A stretch of DNA of 64,000 nucleotides from Polytrichum commune (lineage: Eukaryota > Streptophyta > Polytrichopsida > Polytrichales > Polytrichaceae), in the NCBI GenBank assembly GCA_950295325.1, contig OX485809.1, positions 1,490,001 through 1,554,000 on the forward strand, written 5' to 3'. Position 1 is the first letter of the stretch, and every line of letters starts with the position of its first letter. A program made the translations under genes and the position numbers. Of this stretch, positions 22,544 to 33,849 are shown one piece after another. Under the pieces are notes generated by a model that was not told the origin of the DNA, made no database searches, and worked only from the letters and a program-made list of their open reading frames with translations.

Positions 22544-25500
22544 TCAACTGAAAGCAGCACTACTCCCATGATTACCTGGCATGCTGGATCCTTCTGTCTT
22601 CATGAAGTTACTGGACAAATTATATGCACCACGCTGCATGAAATCAGAGTGAATTTGCTGCTGTTGTTGTTGTTGCTGCTGTTGTTGCTGGTTGTTGAGA
22701 GCTGCCTGAGCTTGTTGTAGTTGCTGCAACTGCTGAGGATTCAAAGACTGAAACAACTGTTCGGCACTGAGACTTCGATTATGGCCACTGCCATTGCTGA
22801 GTTGACCAGTTGCCAATTTCAGTCGCTGCACCTCTTCTCGTAATGCATCATTCAAAGCTGAACCATCATCACAAGAACTACATGTCAGCCCAAAGAGTCT
22901 TTAAATAAATAAATAAATGACTCCAATGTTGCCACAACATGAATCATGGTGTTCCTTCATCTTCAAGTTGGTCTGACTCTATATAATCCCTAAACAGGCA
23001 TTACAGTTCAAAAGTGAACATCTTAACCAGGCACAGACAAGCCAGCCAGCACATATCTATCTCCTCCAAGGGCAAGCCTTTGGGTTCCCACATGGTTGGT
23101 TCGAAATATTTGGTACACCCAGATAACCCCACCATGATTGGATAGGCAGTAGTGGTAGGGTGCAATAGAGAATGAGGTGTTAGGAAGGCCACCTATCTTA
23201 GCACTGCTTAACCTCCGAGTTCCCCTGGGATTCAGGGTTAAGGCCTTGGGTTTAAGGCATCCTTGCAGAATCTTACAGCTTAAAAAGCAAGGAATCAATC
23301 CAGTTGGTATCAGATTGGAAATGCAAAAGATTTTGTGAATGCATACCATCACGGAGATGAGCCTGCTGCTCCATAGACTGCAGTCTCAACTTAAGCTCAC
23401 TGTTTTCTGTGGTCAAAGAGGTAGTATCTTTCTGCAAGACACACAGGCCCATTTTTAGAACTGTTTCTTGATAGCGGTCCATCCACCCAGATTAACAGAA
23501 CTTAACGACAAAAAATATCCTAACCAAATTTCATGGGCTTCATTGAATGAACGTGATTCATCACATACACATCTGAAGGCAGTTTGAGTGGCAATAGCAG
23601 ACTAGGAAACCTCACTGGAACATTGCATGCTTTTTCAACTGTTCACTGTTCAACCCTGAAATGCTCTCACCCTGAATTTATACTGAGAATACATAGATTA
23701 AGCAACAACATATGTACTTTTTGCACCTTCTCATGTTCCCCTCCCCTACATTGTGAGTCTGTTACAGATATACTGACATGTATGACTCATGTACAGACAT
23801 ATCCATTATAGGTTCTATATTAATTTTGAGAAGTTCAAATTTAAGCTTGAGATTAGAGACACAGAAAAGCCCTCAATGTAAGAGATGAGGAACTTTGGTC
23901 ATATACATAGATTCATCGTCGGAGAAGACCACTTTGGTCATCAGAATCACTTAGGGATAAAGAGTTCAAAGCCCCTAGGGGGGGCAACAAGATTTTCCTG
24001 AATATAATATTAACCAGTCATAGCCACCAGGACTTGCTTCACAGAATGCTCACAATTCCATTATCTTTTCTCTCAAGAGGGTTAGGGGCAGTCAAGAAAA
24101 AATATCCATACTTAAACCATCAATAATAGGTGGGGAAAAATGAATATTCAAATCTAAGATAACACGTTTGACTGTTCACAGTATTTAATAGCGATTCAAA
24201 CAACATTCCAGACATATGAGATCATTATATCCAAGGCCATCAAATCCTTAAGCAGACCATATTTCAGAGACTCGTGTTTTGGTCAACTTCTGAGCACAGG
24301 GGTTGATGACATGGGTTTGCTTCCTTCAACCGAACTTGTTCTAGCTTTTGAAAATTCTTAGCTCCAAAGTTTCTGAAATTACACAAAGGAGAAAACGTAG
24401 CATTCTACACCCATTTGTTCAACAAATAAGCTTCCCTCTGGTGGGCACTATAGATCAAAGAGACTGTGATTACCAATGTTGGATTTTCACCTGCCCTAGC
24501 CTCACTGTCGGGGAGATTTTTGGGCATAATCAGTCGAGATCCTAGTGTTTTCAAGTCCAACCGGTTACATGTTGTGATCCTTCAATTCTCTTTATTGATT
24601 TAAGGCATATTCTACAGATTCTTCTAAAATGATCGGTTATTTTCCTGAACTCTTGAACTTCAACAGATTATTTCTCAAACTCAACCGGTTCATCTGTGAC
24701 TAGCAGCCAATTCTCCCCACTCAGTGCCTTGGCTACAGGCTTGCAGGTTACATCAAATTTTATTAAAAAAAATTAGTAATTGAACTAGGTATTGACTTTC
24801 ATTGACAAACCTGTAACATCGCAAGTTGCGCAGAGAGTGTAGTAGCTTCTGTCTGCATGCCCTGCACTTTGCGTTCCAATTCCGAAATATACCGCATCTT
24901 CCGCTCCTTTGAACGTGCAGCTGATTGGCGATTGGCCAAAATCCTACATCATAAGACATCCCATTTGTCAGTCCATTAACCCATCGTTACATTTTTATGG
25001 TTTCTCAACAATATATAAAACAATCTTCTGTTTTCATCAAAGAAGACAATGTAGACCATATCAAAAAAATTCAATCAATCCACTTCCCTGACAGACTCAA
25101 TGAGAGGACACGATGTAGCATTATATATAAAGGGTACCACTATCATCACAAACCTCTATATTCACATATCAGCATTGATATCATATCAAGGTACAACAAT
25201 GAACCAATGCCTACCAAACATAAGGTTGTAGTTTTAATCTTTTGTTTCTATATTTAAGAACTGCAAGACATAAAAGATTGAACTGGAAGTTGAAGCAATG
25301 TTGAATGAATCACTAGCTAAACATCGAGTTCACACTGGTAAGATATTAAACCCTGAAGAGCGTGTATGGACACTGACTCAACATTCATTAACAGCTGGTC
25401 ACTTGCATTTGGAAGTGATATGAAAGCTCTTTGCACCACTATCTTTCATCATTTCTTTTTACAGACAATTGACGGTCTTAGAGGGGATCATGCATTAAAG

Positions 25501-27271
25501 TATACACCATAGGAAGGCATAGTCTCAATCTTGATCATCGTCACAGCTTCATGTTTGGGATGCAACAGAGAAGAAAACAAAAAACCATGTGAATGTCTGT
25601 ATAGAGTTTATAGAGATGAATTATTACATGTTTCATTGCTGCCAGTTCATAACACTGAGCTTTGAAAAGGTTCACATAATCAGACCTATTTGCACAATTG
25701 GGATTGATGAGAGGTACGTGCTTGGGATAAACCATGGGCATGCCTTCAGAGTTTACAGACATGAATTATTACATGTTTCATTGCTGCCACTTGGTAACAC
25801 TGAAATATGGAAAGGGTTCACATAATCAGACCTCTTTGCAACACTTAGGTTCAATGAGGGCAATGCTACATGCTTGGGATGCAACAGAGAAGACAACAAA
25901 CTATGTGCATGCCTCCAGAGTGTATTCGGATATGATGAATTATATGTTTCAATGCTGCCCAGCTGGTAACACTAAATTTTGAAAAAGGAATTCACATAAT
26001 CAGACCTCTTTGCAACACTTAGGTTTGATGAGCAATGTTCAGTGTTTGGGTGCAACAGAAGAAAACACAAACACAAACCATTTGCATGGCCCCAGAGTTT
26101 ATTTACACATGATGATTATATGTTTCAATGCCGCCCAGTTAGTAAGACTGAAATATGAAAAGCGTTCGCTCAATCAACGCTTAGGTTCGATGAGCAATGC
26201 TCTGTGTTTGAGATGCAACAGACAAATACTTATGTGCATGCCCCCAAAGTTCATTTACACATGATAAATTATATGTTTCAATGCTGCCACTTGGTAACAC
26301 TGACTGAAATATGAAAAGGGGTTCACATGATCGAACCTCTTTGCACGCTTGGGATCGATGAGGGCAATGTCCGCCAACTTGGCTGTGGCCATCACTTTCT
26401 TGGTATCGGCGCCCTCGTAGTCGCTGGACAGCATGTCGTGTTTGAAAGAAGTGGAATCATCCATTGAACTACTATGCTGGTGCCGCGGCCGATGAGTTTG
26501 GGTTTCCGTGAAATTGTACCCTCCGCTACCACCCATACCACCTCCTCCTCCCCTATTATTCCCAGTCGGCCCTCCCAGACCTCCATCCATAGAAAGACTC
26601 CTAGAGTGATTTGAAACAGCAGGTGGAACATCGCCAGCTGATCTTGAAGAAGGCGCCTGGTTGGATGTGGCACTGAAGCTGTTGATTTGCTCCATGTCAA
26701 TGTACATGGAGAACAGATCCTCCCCGCCCTCGTCTGAGAGAGTAGGCATCTCCGAGCTCCGCACGCCGAGCTCTCGCTCGAAAGACGCGTCATCCGGCAA
26801 GCGGAATGCGATCTCCGACTGCGCCCTCCGGTGGCCCCTTCGTCTTGGCGGGGTGTCTGGCATCTGGTTCACGTCTGTGCTGAAATTGCTATGATGATGA
26901 CCCCCCGGCGGCCGAGGTGGCTGGCCGGAGATTGAGACGCTGCTCGGCCCCGGTGACGTGACCGCCGCAGCATCTTGCATGGAAACCTCCATAGAGTAGG
27001 ACTCCCTGGATCGCATTGAATTCTCCGACACGGCGGGCGACGTCTCCCTCTTCACCGTGAAAGCGTGCGAGGTGGATGGGTAGCCCACGTAGCGTGACTG
27101 GTGCAGCTGCGACTGCGGCTGCGCGGAGTTGTTGTTGGTGGTGGGGTGAGGTGGAGGCGGACCTGCTGCTGCATTGCCTCCTGCAGCCGATGATGATGGT
27201 GATGCGATGATGGTTCCTGAAGAGCCCTTGGTGAAATACCCGTCGTAGCCATCCCCAAGCTCATCCATCAT
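22544..27271 (-). CDS. Group I bZIP transcription factor (RF2a/VIP1-like), four exons
   Basis: A nuclear DNA-binding regulator. Exons on the minus strand are 27271-26337, 24943-24811, 23431-23347 and 22857-22544, all GT-AG, giving 488 residues. The N-terminal half is Ser/Pro/Gly-rich and carries the group motifs [16 protein letters not shown] and [11 protein letters not shown]. The basic region [12 protein letters not shown] lies at residues 316-327, and the leucine zipper follows across exons 2 to 4 (ISELERKVQ, then [18 protein letters not shown], then [13 protein letters not shown]). The basic region has Lys at the position where most bZIPs have Arg (N316-x7-K324), a recognised feature of group I. 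A polyglutamine run of about 12 lies in the last exon (about 22658-22690). Two adjacent ATGs make the start ambiguous by one residue. I infer the group from these motifs and assign no gene symbol. Confidence 0.9.
22995..23263 (-). mobile_element. 5S-rRNA-like SINE in bZIP intron 3
   Basis: On the minus strand, about 23263-23158 resembles the middle and 3' part of 5S rRNA. Landmarks are GAATCCCAGGGGAACTCGG, then AGGTTAAGC (the A-box region of the internal promoter), then AGATAGGTGGCC (the C-box region), then TATTGCACCC near the 5S end. It is too diverged for a functional 5S gene and continues into an unrelated body to about 22995. The arrangement fits a 5S-derived SINE (SINE3 type). It lies wholly within the third intron in the gene's sense. 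Confidence 0.5.
25545..26400 (-). repeat. Tandem copies of the bZIP exon 1/intron 1 junction
   Basis: About five imperfect units of 150-175 bases begin near 25612, 25760, 25935, 26105 and 26260 on the plus strand. The last unit contains the true end of exon 1, and the others lie in intron 1. Each keeps a TGTTTCAATGCTGCC-like word, then a TTCACATAATCAGACCTCTT-like word that corresponds to the splice-donor region, then a block matching the last coding codons of exon 1. One copy still translates as a diverged version of the exon end ([11 protein letters not shown] against [11 protein letters not shown]). A partial unit sits at 25545-25611. Confidence 0.75.
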
Positions 27272-28320
27272 ATCCTATTGTGTGCAGCCTCTTCTTATTT
27301 CTCTCGATGTCTTTGCCTCACGACTCAAACCCTAGCTCAAAAATGCACGATCAAAGTTTACCCCTCCGAATCACTTGGCTCGTTGCCGAGTTACCGTTGT
27401 TGTTCTCACGCAGCAGCTCCTCCGGTACCTTGATACGCCTCCAAAGAGGCCAAATGCAATATGCACATCCTCTCCACGAATACTACAATCGATCGACAGC
27501 AGAAACAACCCAACCCCGTGATTTCCACTCTTAGGTCAAAAACCCACCACTGATCCGACCCTTGTCATTCCTTCCTTCGCACCGTAGCTTTACCCGATCA
27601 TCAGCACCAAATGCCAACCTCAGATACTCACATACCACATACACCATCGCCCGCTACCCAGTTGGGATCCCCCACCTTCCAAAATCCAAAATCCAAACCC
27701 CCAAACAAACAAACAAAACCCAACCTCAAATGGCTTCAAACCTCTCACCCCATCAACCACAACCCCACCACTGCACTCTCACACCATCAAATCGCCCAAA
27801 TGATGCCACCACCAACCGAGCTCCCAAAAACCCAAACCCAAACCTCCTACACCACAACAAACAAAACCCCTACACAACCCCAACAATCACACAGAGAAGA
27901 AGAATCTCTCTCCCTCTCTCCCCCTCTCTCCAAAGGAACACAAGCCGGGAGCTCCAGGGGCAAATTTGCGTTCTGAAAAGCTCTGTCTTCCCTATGTGCT
28001 TAGCAGGTTGATGTTGATGACGACTACTAAGTTCTGATGGTGGAAAGTGATGAGGATGGCAAGCAAATGGAAATGCAGCTCGTAATAGGGTATCTGTTGA
28101 TGAGTTCAGTTAATAAGTAGAAGGACATGGCTGGCCGTGTGCGGGGTTCGAGGGAGACGAGTGGAGTTGCATGCGAGCGAGTAACATAGTGAGCTATGGA
28201 AGCGTGCATCGCAGGGCGCCCATAGCCATGGCCAACTGCCACGAAGCTGCCTGAGGAAGGGCAGGGCAGGGCAAAGCAAAAGCAGGATGCTCTCTCTTTC
28301 CTTCGCCTTACTTAATTAAG
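27272..28320 (-). promoter_or_regulatory. bZIP 5' leader and promoter region
   Basis: Upstream of the bZIP start the minus strand is purine-rich with GA runs, for example GGGAGAGAGGGAGAGAGA near 27908-27925. This fits a long 5' leader or a GA-rich core promoter. The transcription start is not identifiable by eye, and an intron in the leader is possible. The plus-strand open frames here are low-complexity Pro/Thr/Asn strings and not genes. Confidence 0.35.
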
Positions 28321-29707
28321 CTTCCGGTGTGCTTGATTATAAGGAGCATTTGGTGGGTGGGTGCCACGTGGGCTTTAATCCATCCCCCGTGGCATGGTTT
28401 TCGTGGGTGCACATTCCTTCTGCAAGAGGGAGGGATACATGTTTCAGTTGGAAAATAACAATTAACACGGTATGTGGGTGTTATTCAGTCACTTTTCTTG
28501 ATCACACCCCTATTATGCTTAGTGGATTTGATGTGTGGTTAGGTGAAGATCAAAGAACAAACAACATAAAGACATTTGTTTTCAAAGAGATCAAACTACA
28601 ATTTTAAATATCTTTGACTATTGTACTGCACACTCGATAATCAACGCGTTTGGGAGGATCAATGTTTTCAGTTGGGAAATCACCAAAAAAAAACATGCAC
28701 TTCCAATAATCATAACTAAATCAGGGGAGATCTTGTTTCCAATTTGGTTGTTGTTGATGTTTCATTCTAGATTTGATAATGCAACACAAAATTGAAGACG
28801 TAAATCTAGTCATTAGAAGATGGTGAACAAGAAAGCCCACCGCACAACACTCACATACCATTAGCAAATTTGTGATCATCATCCACAAAAATTCGGATTG
28901 AAATTTAGATCATTCCTGATTTAGTTATGCTTGTCGAAAGCGCATGTTTGTTGGTTTCTTGATGGAATAGGAACTTATGTCCTCCCAATCGTGTTCGTTG
29001 TTGAGTATGGAGTGGTTCTTCGAATTTGAAGACGTAGTCCAATCTTTCTTAAGCACGTGTCTTTATGGTTTGTTCCTTCATCCTCACCTAACCATGCACC
29101 AATCAAAATATAGGGGCCCAACTAAGAAAAGCAACCAAATAACACATGCATGTGAGTTCCCTAAGTTACAATACTTTATGGTGCTTCAAGCCAGTGGATT
29201 TGGAGACCATGTTTTACTACCTTTGTAAAAGATTGATAATGTGTGATCAAGTTGTATTCATTTTATTTTGTTCACATGTCATCACATTTACATTCGGATG
29301 TAAACTTTCCATATCGAGAAGTTGTCATTGAGAATCACCAATTTCGATTTTAAACCAGTGGTTAAAAGTAGAGGTTTATTGGGTGATTTCGGAACAATCT
29401 CACATGAATGGTTTTTTAATCACCACCTTAAAGAACCTTGTTTTTTCAAACATGGTACATTAAATTTTTAGAATAGGACGTGAGAACAAATAATTAGATG
29501 GACTAGGTCACAATGTTAATCATCCGATTTTGTATGAAATGTTTTAGATCTCATTGTTATGAGGCACAATATCCTCTAAGTTAGGTAGGACATTACTTTC
29601 ATTCCTAATGGTGGGAGTCTCATCTTAATGAGTTATAAGATGTCATCGAACTTGAGCCCAAATCTAAGCCACTCTATTGTATAAACTACATTTAAAAAAA
29701 TATAAGA
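28321..29707. repeat. Gene-free stretch containing a dispersed repeat copy
   Basis: No gene is supported. About 28880-29150 is a same-strand copy of the repeat at 10440-10690, with the core CCAATCAAAATATAGG. The rest is AT-rich without recognisable structure. Confidence 0.4.
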
Positions 29708-30256
29708 TGTCGTGTAAATAGCGATCGTGTGTCACTGCAACTTGAGTACCAACCACCACTAACAAACAACACTAAAACATAGCAAAATCACACATAAACA
29801 ACACACCTCAACAGAGAAGAAAGAGAGTTAAATCCTTGCAAGAGCTCTAGTTCTCTCTTCAAATGCACACAATGAATCAAACTATCTTTCACTCCACCAC
29901 GGGAGAATTCAAGAGTGTAAGAAAGGGGAGAAAAACTCAAGATTTATTGCAAAAACATGCAATCTTCACCTCACACAAGCTCTCTCCACACACTCATTCA
30001 CAAGATTTGACTTGGCAAGAATGCCAAGCTAAGGAGGAGGCTCCTCACTTAGGAACCTTCTTCTCCACATCTAAGATTCATCCATTCAAATCTAAATGGA
30101 TGAATCCCAACGGATAAGGTGCGGCCGTCGACGCCACATACCGTGACAGTTGTCGTGTAAATAACGATCGTGTGTCACTGCAGCTCGAGTACCAACCACC
30201 ACTAACAAACAACACTAAAATATAGCAAAATCACACATAAGCAACACACCTCGACA
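29708..30256. repeat. Direct 106-bp repeats flanking an LTR-like block
   Basis: Two nearly identical segments of 106 bases, 29708-29813 and 30151-30256, both start TGTCGTGTAAATA. They end CTCAACA and CTCGACA respectively, so each has TG...CA ends. They flank the LTR-like block 29814-30147. A C run at 30259-30265 (a G run on the minus strand) sits beside the inner copy, where a polypurine tract would be expected. The equivalent block at 38687-39019 lacks these flanking copies. Confidence 0.65.
29814..30147 (-). repeat. Left LTR-like repeat of the gypsy element (3' end)
   Basis: This 334-base block is matched directly by 38687-39019 at the other end of the coding region. Shared landmarks are CAAATGCACACAATGAATCA, AGGGGAGAAAAACTCAAGAT and the end CCGTGAC. 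The two copies have many scattered substitutions, indicating an old insertion. It is the 3' LTR if the block is the true LTR, but the flanking 106-base repeats complicate that reading. Confidence 0.6.
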
Positions 30257-30579
30257 TGCCCCCCCAACTGCCTATGGAGTCCTGCCAAACAGCTATGACC
30301 AATGTCAATCCAAAGGGCATGGATAATGAAAGATTACTCCGCAACTAACTAATTTGGTAAACTTCAATCCAATGAATTGTAGGTTGGGTGCAATGTGAGC
30401 CCCATCCTTAATCACCTTTGATGTTTAGCCATCAGATTTCAAATAATTTATTCCACCGCCTTATGAGGATTGCATTTCTAAGCCATAACTCTTCAATTTC
30501 TACATGGCAGACATAAGATGATGAAAACCGCACAAGATCATTGAATACGATTGGTGGAAGCACCAAGTATCGAAGATCC

Positions 30580-30716
30580 TCAACAACGAGGACAACTCCA
30601 TTGTCCCGATGGTAGAGAAGTCAATGGTGGCCTCAAGCATGCCATGTGCCAACCACGTTGACACTGATCACACAAGAGCATAATAACCATTCATTTATTC
30701 TCTCCACATACAAAAC
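30580..30716 (-). pseudogene. C-terminal PHD finger of the retroelement polyprotein
   Basis: After the integrase tail the minus strand reads PCFVCGE, a stop at 30691-30693, then LLCDQCQRGWHMACL and SGQWSCPRC. This is the Cys4-His-Cys3 spacing of a PHD finger, including the GWH and the Trp two residues before the last CxxC. PHD fingers read histone H3 tail states. Here it could steer integration or regulate the element in chromatin, which is inference. The single stop splits the first cysteine pair from the rest in this copy. Confidence 0.75.
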
Positions 30717-32010
30717 ATGGAAGATCCTCTAGCACGACGGCTAGTTTAGGATGAATTGTGCCCTTAATGGGTAGATGACATGGAGCATAATTTTTGGAAT
30801 GCTCGCGACATTCTCTGCCATCATTGCCTTCCAACAACAACAAATCACTCGGCAACACCTCTTTCACCCGAAGGATAGTGCGCCCCGTTTTGACATCCAA
30901 TGTCGTAGGCGCCTCACATTGGAGATAAGCATAATCCTCTTGCCAGAATCTTCGCAACTGAGGTCGGTAAGCACTATTGCGAATGCGTGCATCACGCAAT
31001 GTGTCACGGTGCTGAGCAATAGACAAATTCTCCATAGCCATAGGCATGGCCCTCTGGAAGAATTGAGTCTGGTCCTGCAACCATTTTGCCCAAATGTTTG
31101 GGTCATCCAAGTCCACAACATAAGCTAGCTTTTCCCGAATAGAACTCGGGAGTATAGGCTCACGTCCATATAACAATTGATACGGGCTGTAGGACGCCAA
31201 AGAGGCTTGCCTACTAAATCAATAGCCCATAGCAATCCAAGGCAACATAAGTTCCCAATTCCGGTGGCTCCTCCAAAGTAATCCATACTTCCTCAAGCCA
31301 CATTTGGTTGTCTGAACAACCCGTTCAGCCAAGCTATCCAAATCCGGATAATCCCGAGAGGTGGTGCGGTGATCTATGAGCGCCTTAGTGCACAACTCCT
31401 CAAAAGCACCGAGGAACTCCCTCCCTTGGTCCGTCAATACCTCAGCCGATGCTCCAAAACGTGCCAACACACGATCCAAAAAGACGGCCGCGACCAACTC
31501 TGCAGAGTTTTGGGGTAAAGCAACAAGTTCAATTCACTTGCTAAAACGCTCCACCATCACGAACATGTACTTTGCTCCACGTGGCGTGACAACCAACGGT
31601 CCCGCAAAGTCCAGCGACCAACGGTAGCCCAATCTCATGATAGGTAAGGGTTGTAACTGAGGTGAGAAGGTGTTAAAGCTAGACATGATTCGGTCACAAA
31701 CTTCACACCTCCCGACATAAGCAACCACCTGCTGATACATGCCAGTCCACCAATGTTGGCCACGCAACATTGAATGTGTCATGCGTATGCCAAAATGGCC
31801 AAGTTCCTCGTGCACTTGTCGCACCAAGGAGGCCTCCTGATCCGGTCTAGGGACAATACACCTTGTCCCATCCAACCACAATCGAAATAACAAACCGTTC
31901 TCCCAACATAACCTTATTATTCGATGTCCAATCCTATCCCTTTCCATTGCCGAGGTGGACGAAGGAAAAGTCCCCTGCTGAAGCTTATGCAATACGGGAA
32001 GATCTTCCAT
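30691..32010 (-). pseudogene. Retroelement integrase, interrupted
   Basis: The domain catalyses cDNA insertion into the host genome. The N-terminal HHCC zinc-binding domain is seen at about 31800-31680 (VHEELGHFG ... GRCEVCDR). The catalytic core has its first Asp in WSLDFAGPL (about 31620), its second in LTDQGREF (about 31430) and its Glu in LAERVVQT (about 31320). The C-terminal part runs to about 30720 with TGRTILRVKEVLPSDLLLLE and ends in the Cys-rich PHD segment. The frame breaks near 31534-31497 and near 31219-31200. Confidence 0.85.
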
Positions 32011-32054
32011 ATATCCACAATAGCTTGAGGTCGATCACTCTCATCATCCGAGCC

Positions 32055-32560
32055 CTACATCAGAACCTCAATAACCGCACCAGAAAATAAAGTGAGGTAA
32101 ACAGCCGCGTGCAAACTTGAAACCGCCTCTCGATTATAATCTCCATGCCACCTGGCCCCGGTTAAGTCTTCATCTGAAAGAATTGAATTGCGTAAGAGTC
32201 CATCCGCATCCAGGTTGGTAATCCCAACATGGTGCACCACCTCAAAGTCATACTCCTGGAACAACAAAGCCCACATGGCGAGTTTGCCAGTAAGTTTATC
32301 CGACTTCATGAGCCACCGTAACAACTGATGGTCAGTCACCAAAGTAAAGCGCTGACCATATAGATATGGCCGGAAATGGGCAATAGCCCACACCGCCGCC
32401 AATGCTTCTCCTTCATATGACGAATAATTGGCATCCGCCGTATTGTTGTTTCGCGACGCGTAAGCAACAACATACTCCCGGCCAAAGTCATCATTCTGAG
32501 TGAGAATTCCTCCCAAACCCAATGAACTTCAATCCGTATGCAACTGGAAAAATTTGGAGA
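32055..32560 (-). pseudogene. Retroelement RNase H
   Basis: The domain degrades the RNA of RNA-DNA hybrids during reverse transcription. It starts at FFQLHTD and continues past a stop at 32529-32531 with LGLGGILTQ, YASRNNN, SSYEGEALAAVWA (catalytic Glu) and LVTDHQLLRWL (catalytic Asp). Order and spacing match Ty3/gypsy RNase H. Confidence 0.85.
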
Positions 32561-33430
32561 CATCTGGACGTCGCAGCATTGGAGTTGTACCCAGTTTCTG
32601 CTTCAATGTCTCAAATACATGTTGCTGCTCATGACCCCAAGTCCACGGTTGGTCCTTACTCGTGAGAATGGTGAGAGGCTTGGCAATCAAGCTGAAGTTC
32701 TTGACAAATCGACGATAGTAATTCGCCAAGCCCAAGAAAGCACGAAGTCTCGGCACATCGACCGGTGTCGGAAACTTCTGCAAGGCGTCTACCTTAGTTT
32801 GCTGCACTCCAAGACCTCTTGGAATAATCATATGACTTAAATATGCTAGTCGGTCATGGAAAAACTTGCACTTGCCATGGTGCAAACGCAATCTCCACCG
32901 CCGCAACCGCTCAAAAACGGTTTGCAGATGCTTTACATACTCTTGTGGTGTCTTGCTGAAAATGATCACGTCATCAATGTAACATTGAGCAAAGGACAAG
33001 CCAGAGAGAACTTGGTCCATCACTTTTTTAAACTCAGCAGGTGTATTCTTGAGACCAAATGAAAGAAACTTCCAATGATACAGTTGATCATTCCCATCAT
33101 GATCAATTTCCCATAATGCGGTTTTCACTCGATCTCCCGCAAGTAATAAGAACTAGTGATAGCCGGATCTCAAGTCCAGGATGTTGAAGACCCGAGAAAA
33201 TCCGATGGTATAGAACAACTCCTCCAGGATTGGCATGGGATACCAATCCGACTTGGTCTTCCGATTAATTGGACGGTAATCCCCGCACATCCGCTTCTCC
33301 GTCCAATTGCCAAAGATATCCTTCTTCGATGGCATAACCGTAGCACAAGCATACTCCCCGTTGGAAAGTTCGATTAGCCTTGCTGCCAATAGCTCTCGGC
33401 AACAAGCCTGAATGCCAATCCGCTCAAAAC
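32529..33430 (-). pseudogene. Retroelement reverse transcriptase
   Basis: The polymerase core is largely intact. Visible motifs are ELSNGEYACATVMPSKKD, MCGDYRPIN, FNILDLRSGYH, LSFGLKNTPAEFKKVM and the catalytic YIDD box (QCYIDDVIIFS, about 32985). The thumb/connection follows (FLGLANYYRRFVKNFS). A TAG stop at 33153-33155 just after SGYH interrupts the frame, which then continues in the same phase. Confidence 0.9.
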
Positions 33431-33849
33431 ACTGAGCCGTACTTTCCGTGCCTCAGCACCAGTGAGATGAGGGCCTAATTCCAATGGCCAATCATCAAAC
33501 TATGTGGTCTCCCTCTCCACCAAAGGGGAGCCACATGGTGCTGCCACGGTCTAAGTGCTACTGAGAGGAGGGGGAATTAACCTTGCCCCCAACCTCCGTG
33601 CTAGCAATAGAGTCCATTCCCTCTCCATCACCACCAATATGTAATGATGAAGCCACCACCGGGGGTGAAGAAACCAAAGCAATATAAACCCGTTGAGCTC
33701 GGAGCTCCTCCATCACATGCTGCTTGAATCGAAAGATTCGTTCGGCTTCTCCAACTATGACCTCAATTTTTTCCTCCATGGATGTGAACCGTTGTGCCCT
33801 ATGACCAAAATTCTCTGCCCCTAGAGAGAACAATTGGTCACCATGATGT

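Noticed and set aside
23158-23263. A functional 5S rRNA gene
   Set aside because: Only internal-promoter landmarks and the 3' end are matched. The 5' part does not fit and there is no T-run terminator right after the 5S end.
26392-27264. Several frames overlapping bZIP exon 1
   Set aside because: Alternate-frame shadows of the Ser/Gly/Pro-rich exon. Only the frame ending in DPKRAKR joins the basic region.
27562-28011. A 149-residue plus-strand frame upstream of the bZIP gene
   Set aside because: Low-complexity Pro/Thr/Asn/Gln composition, no domain, and it lies on the strand opposite the bZIP leader.
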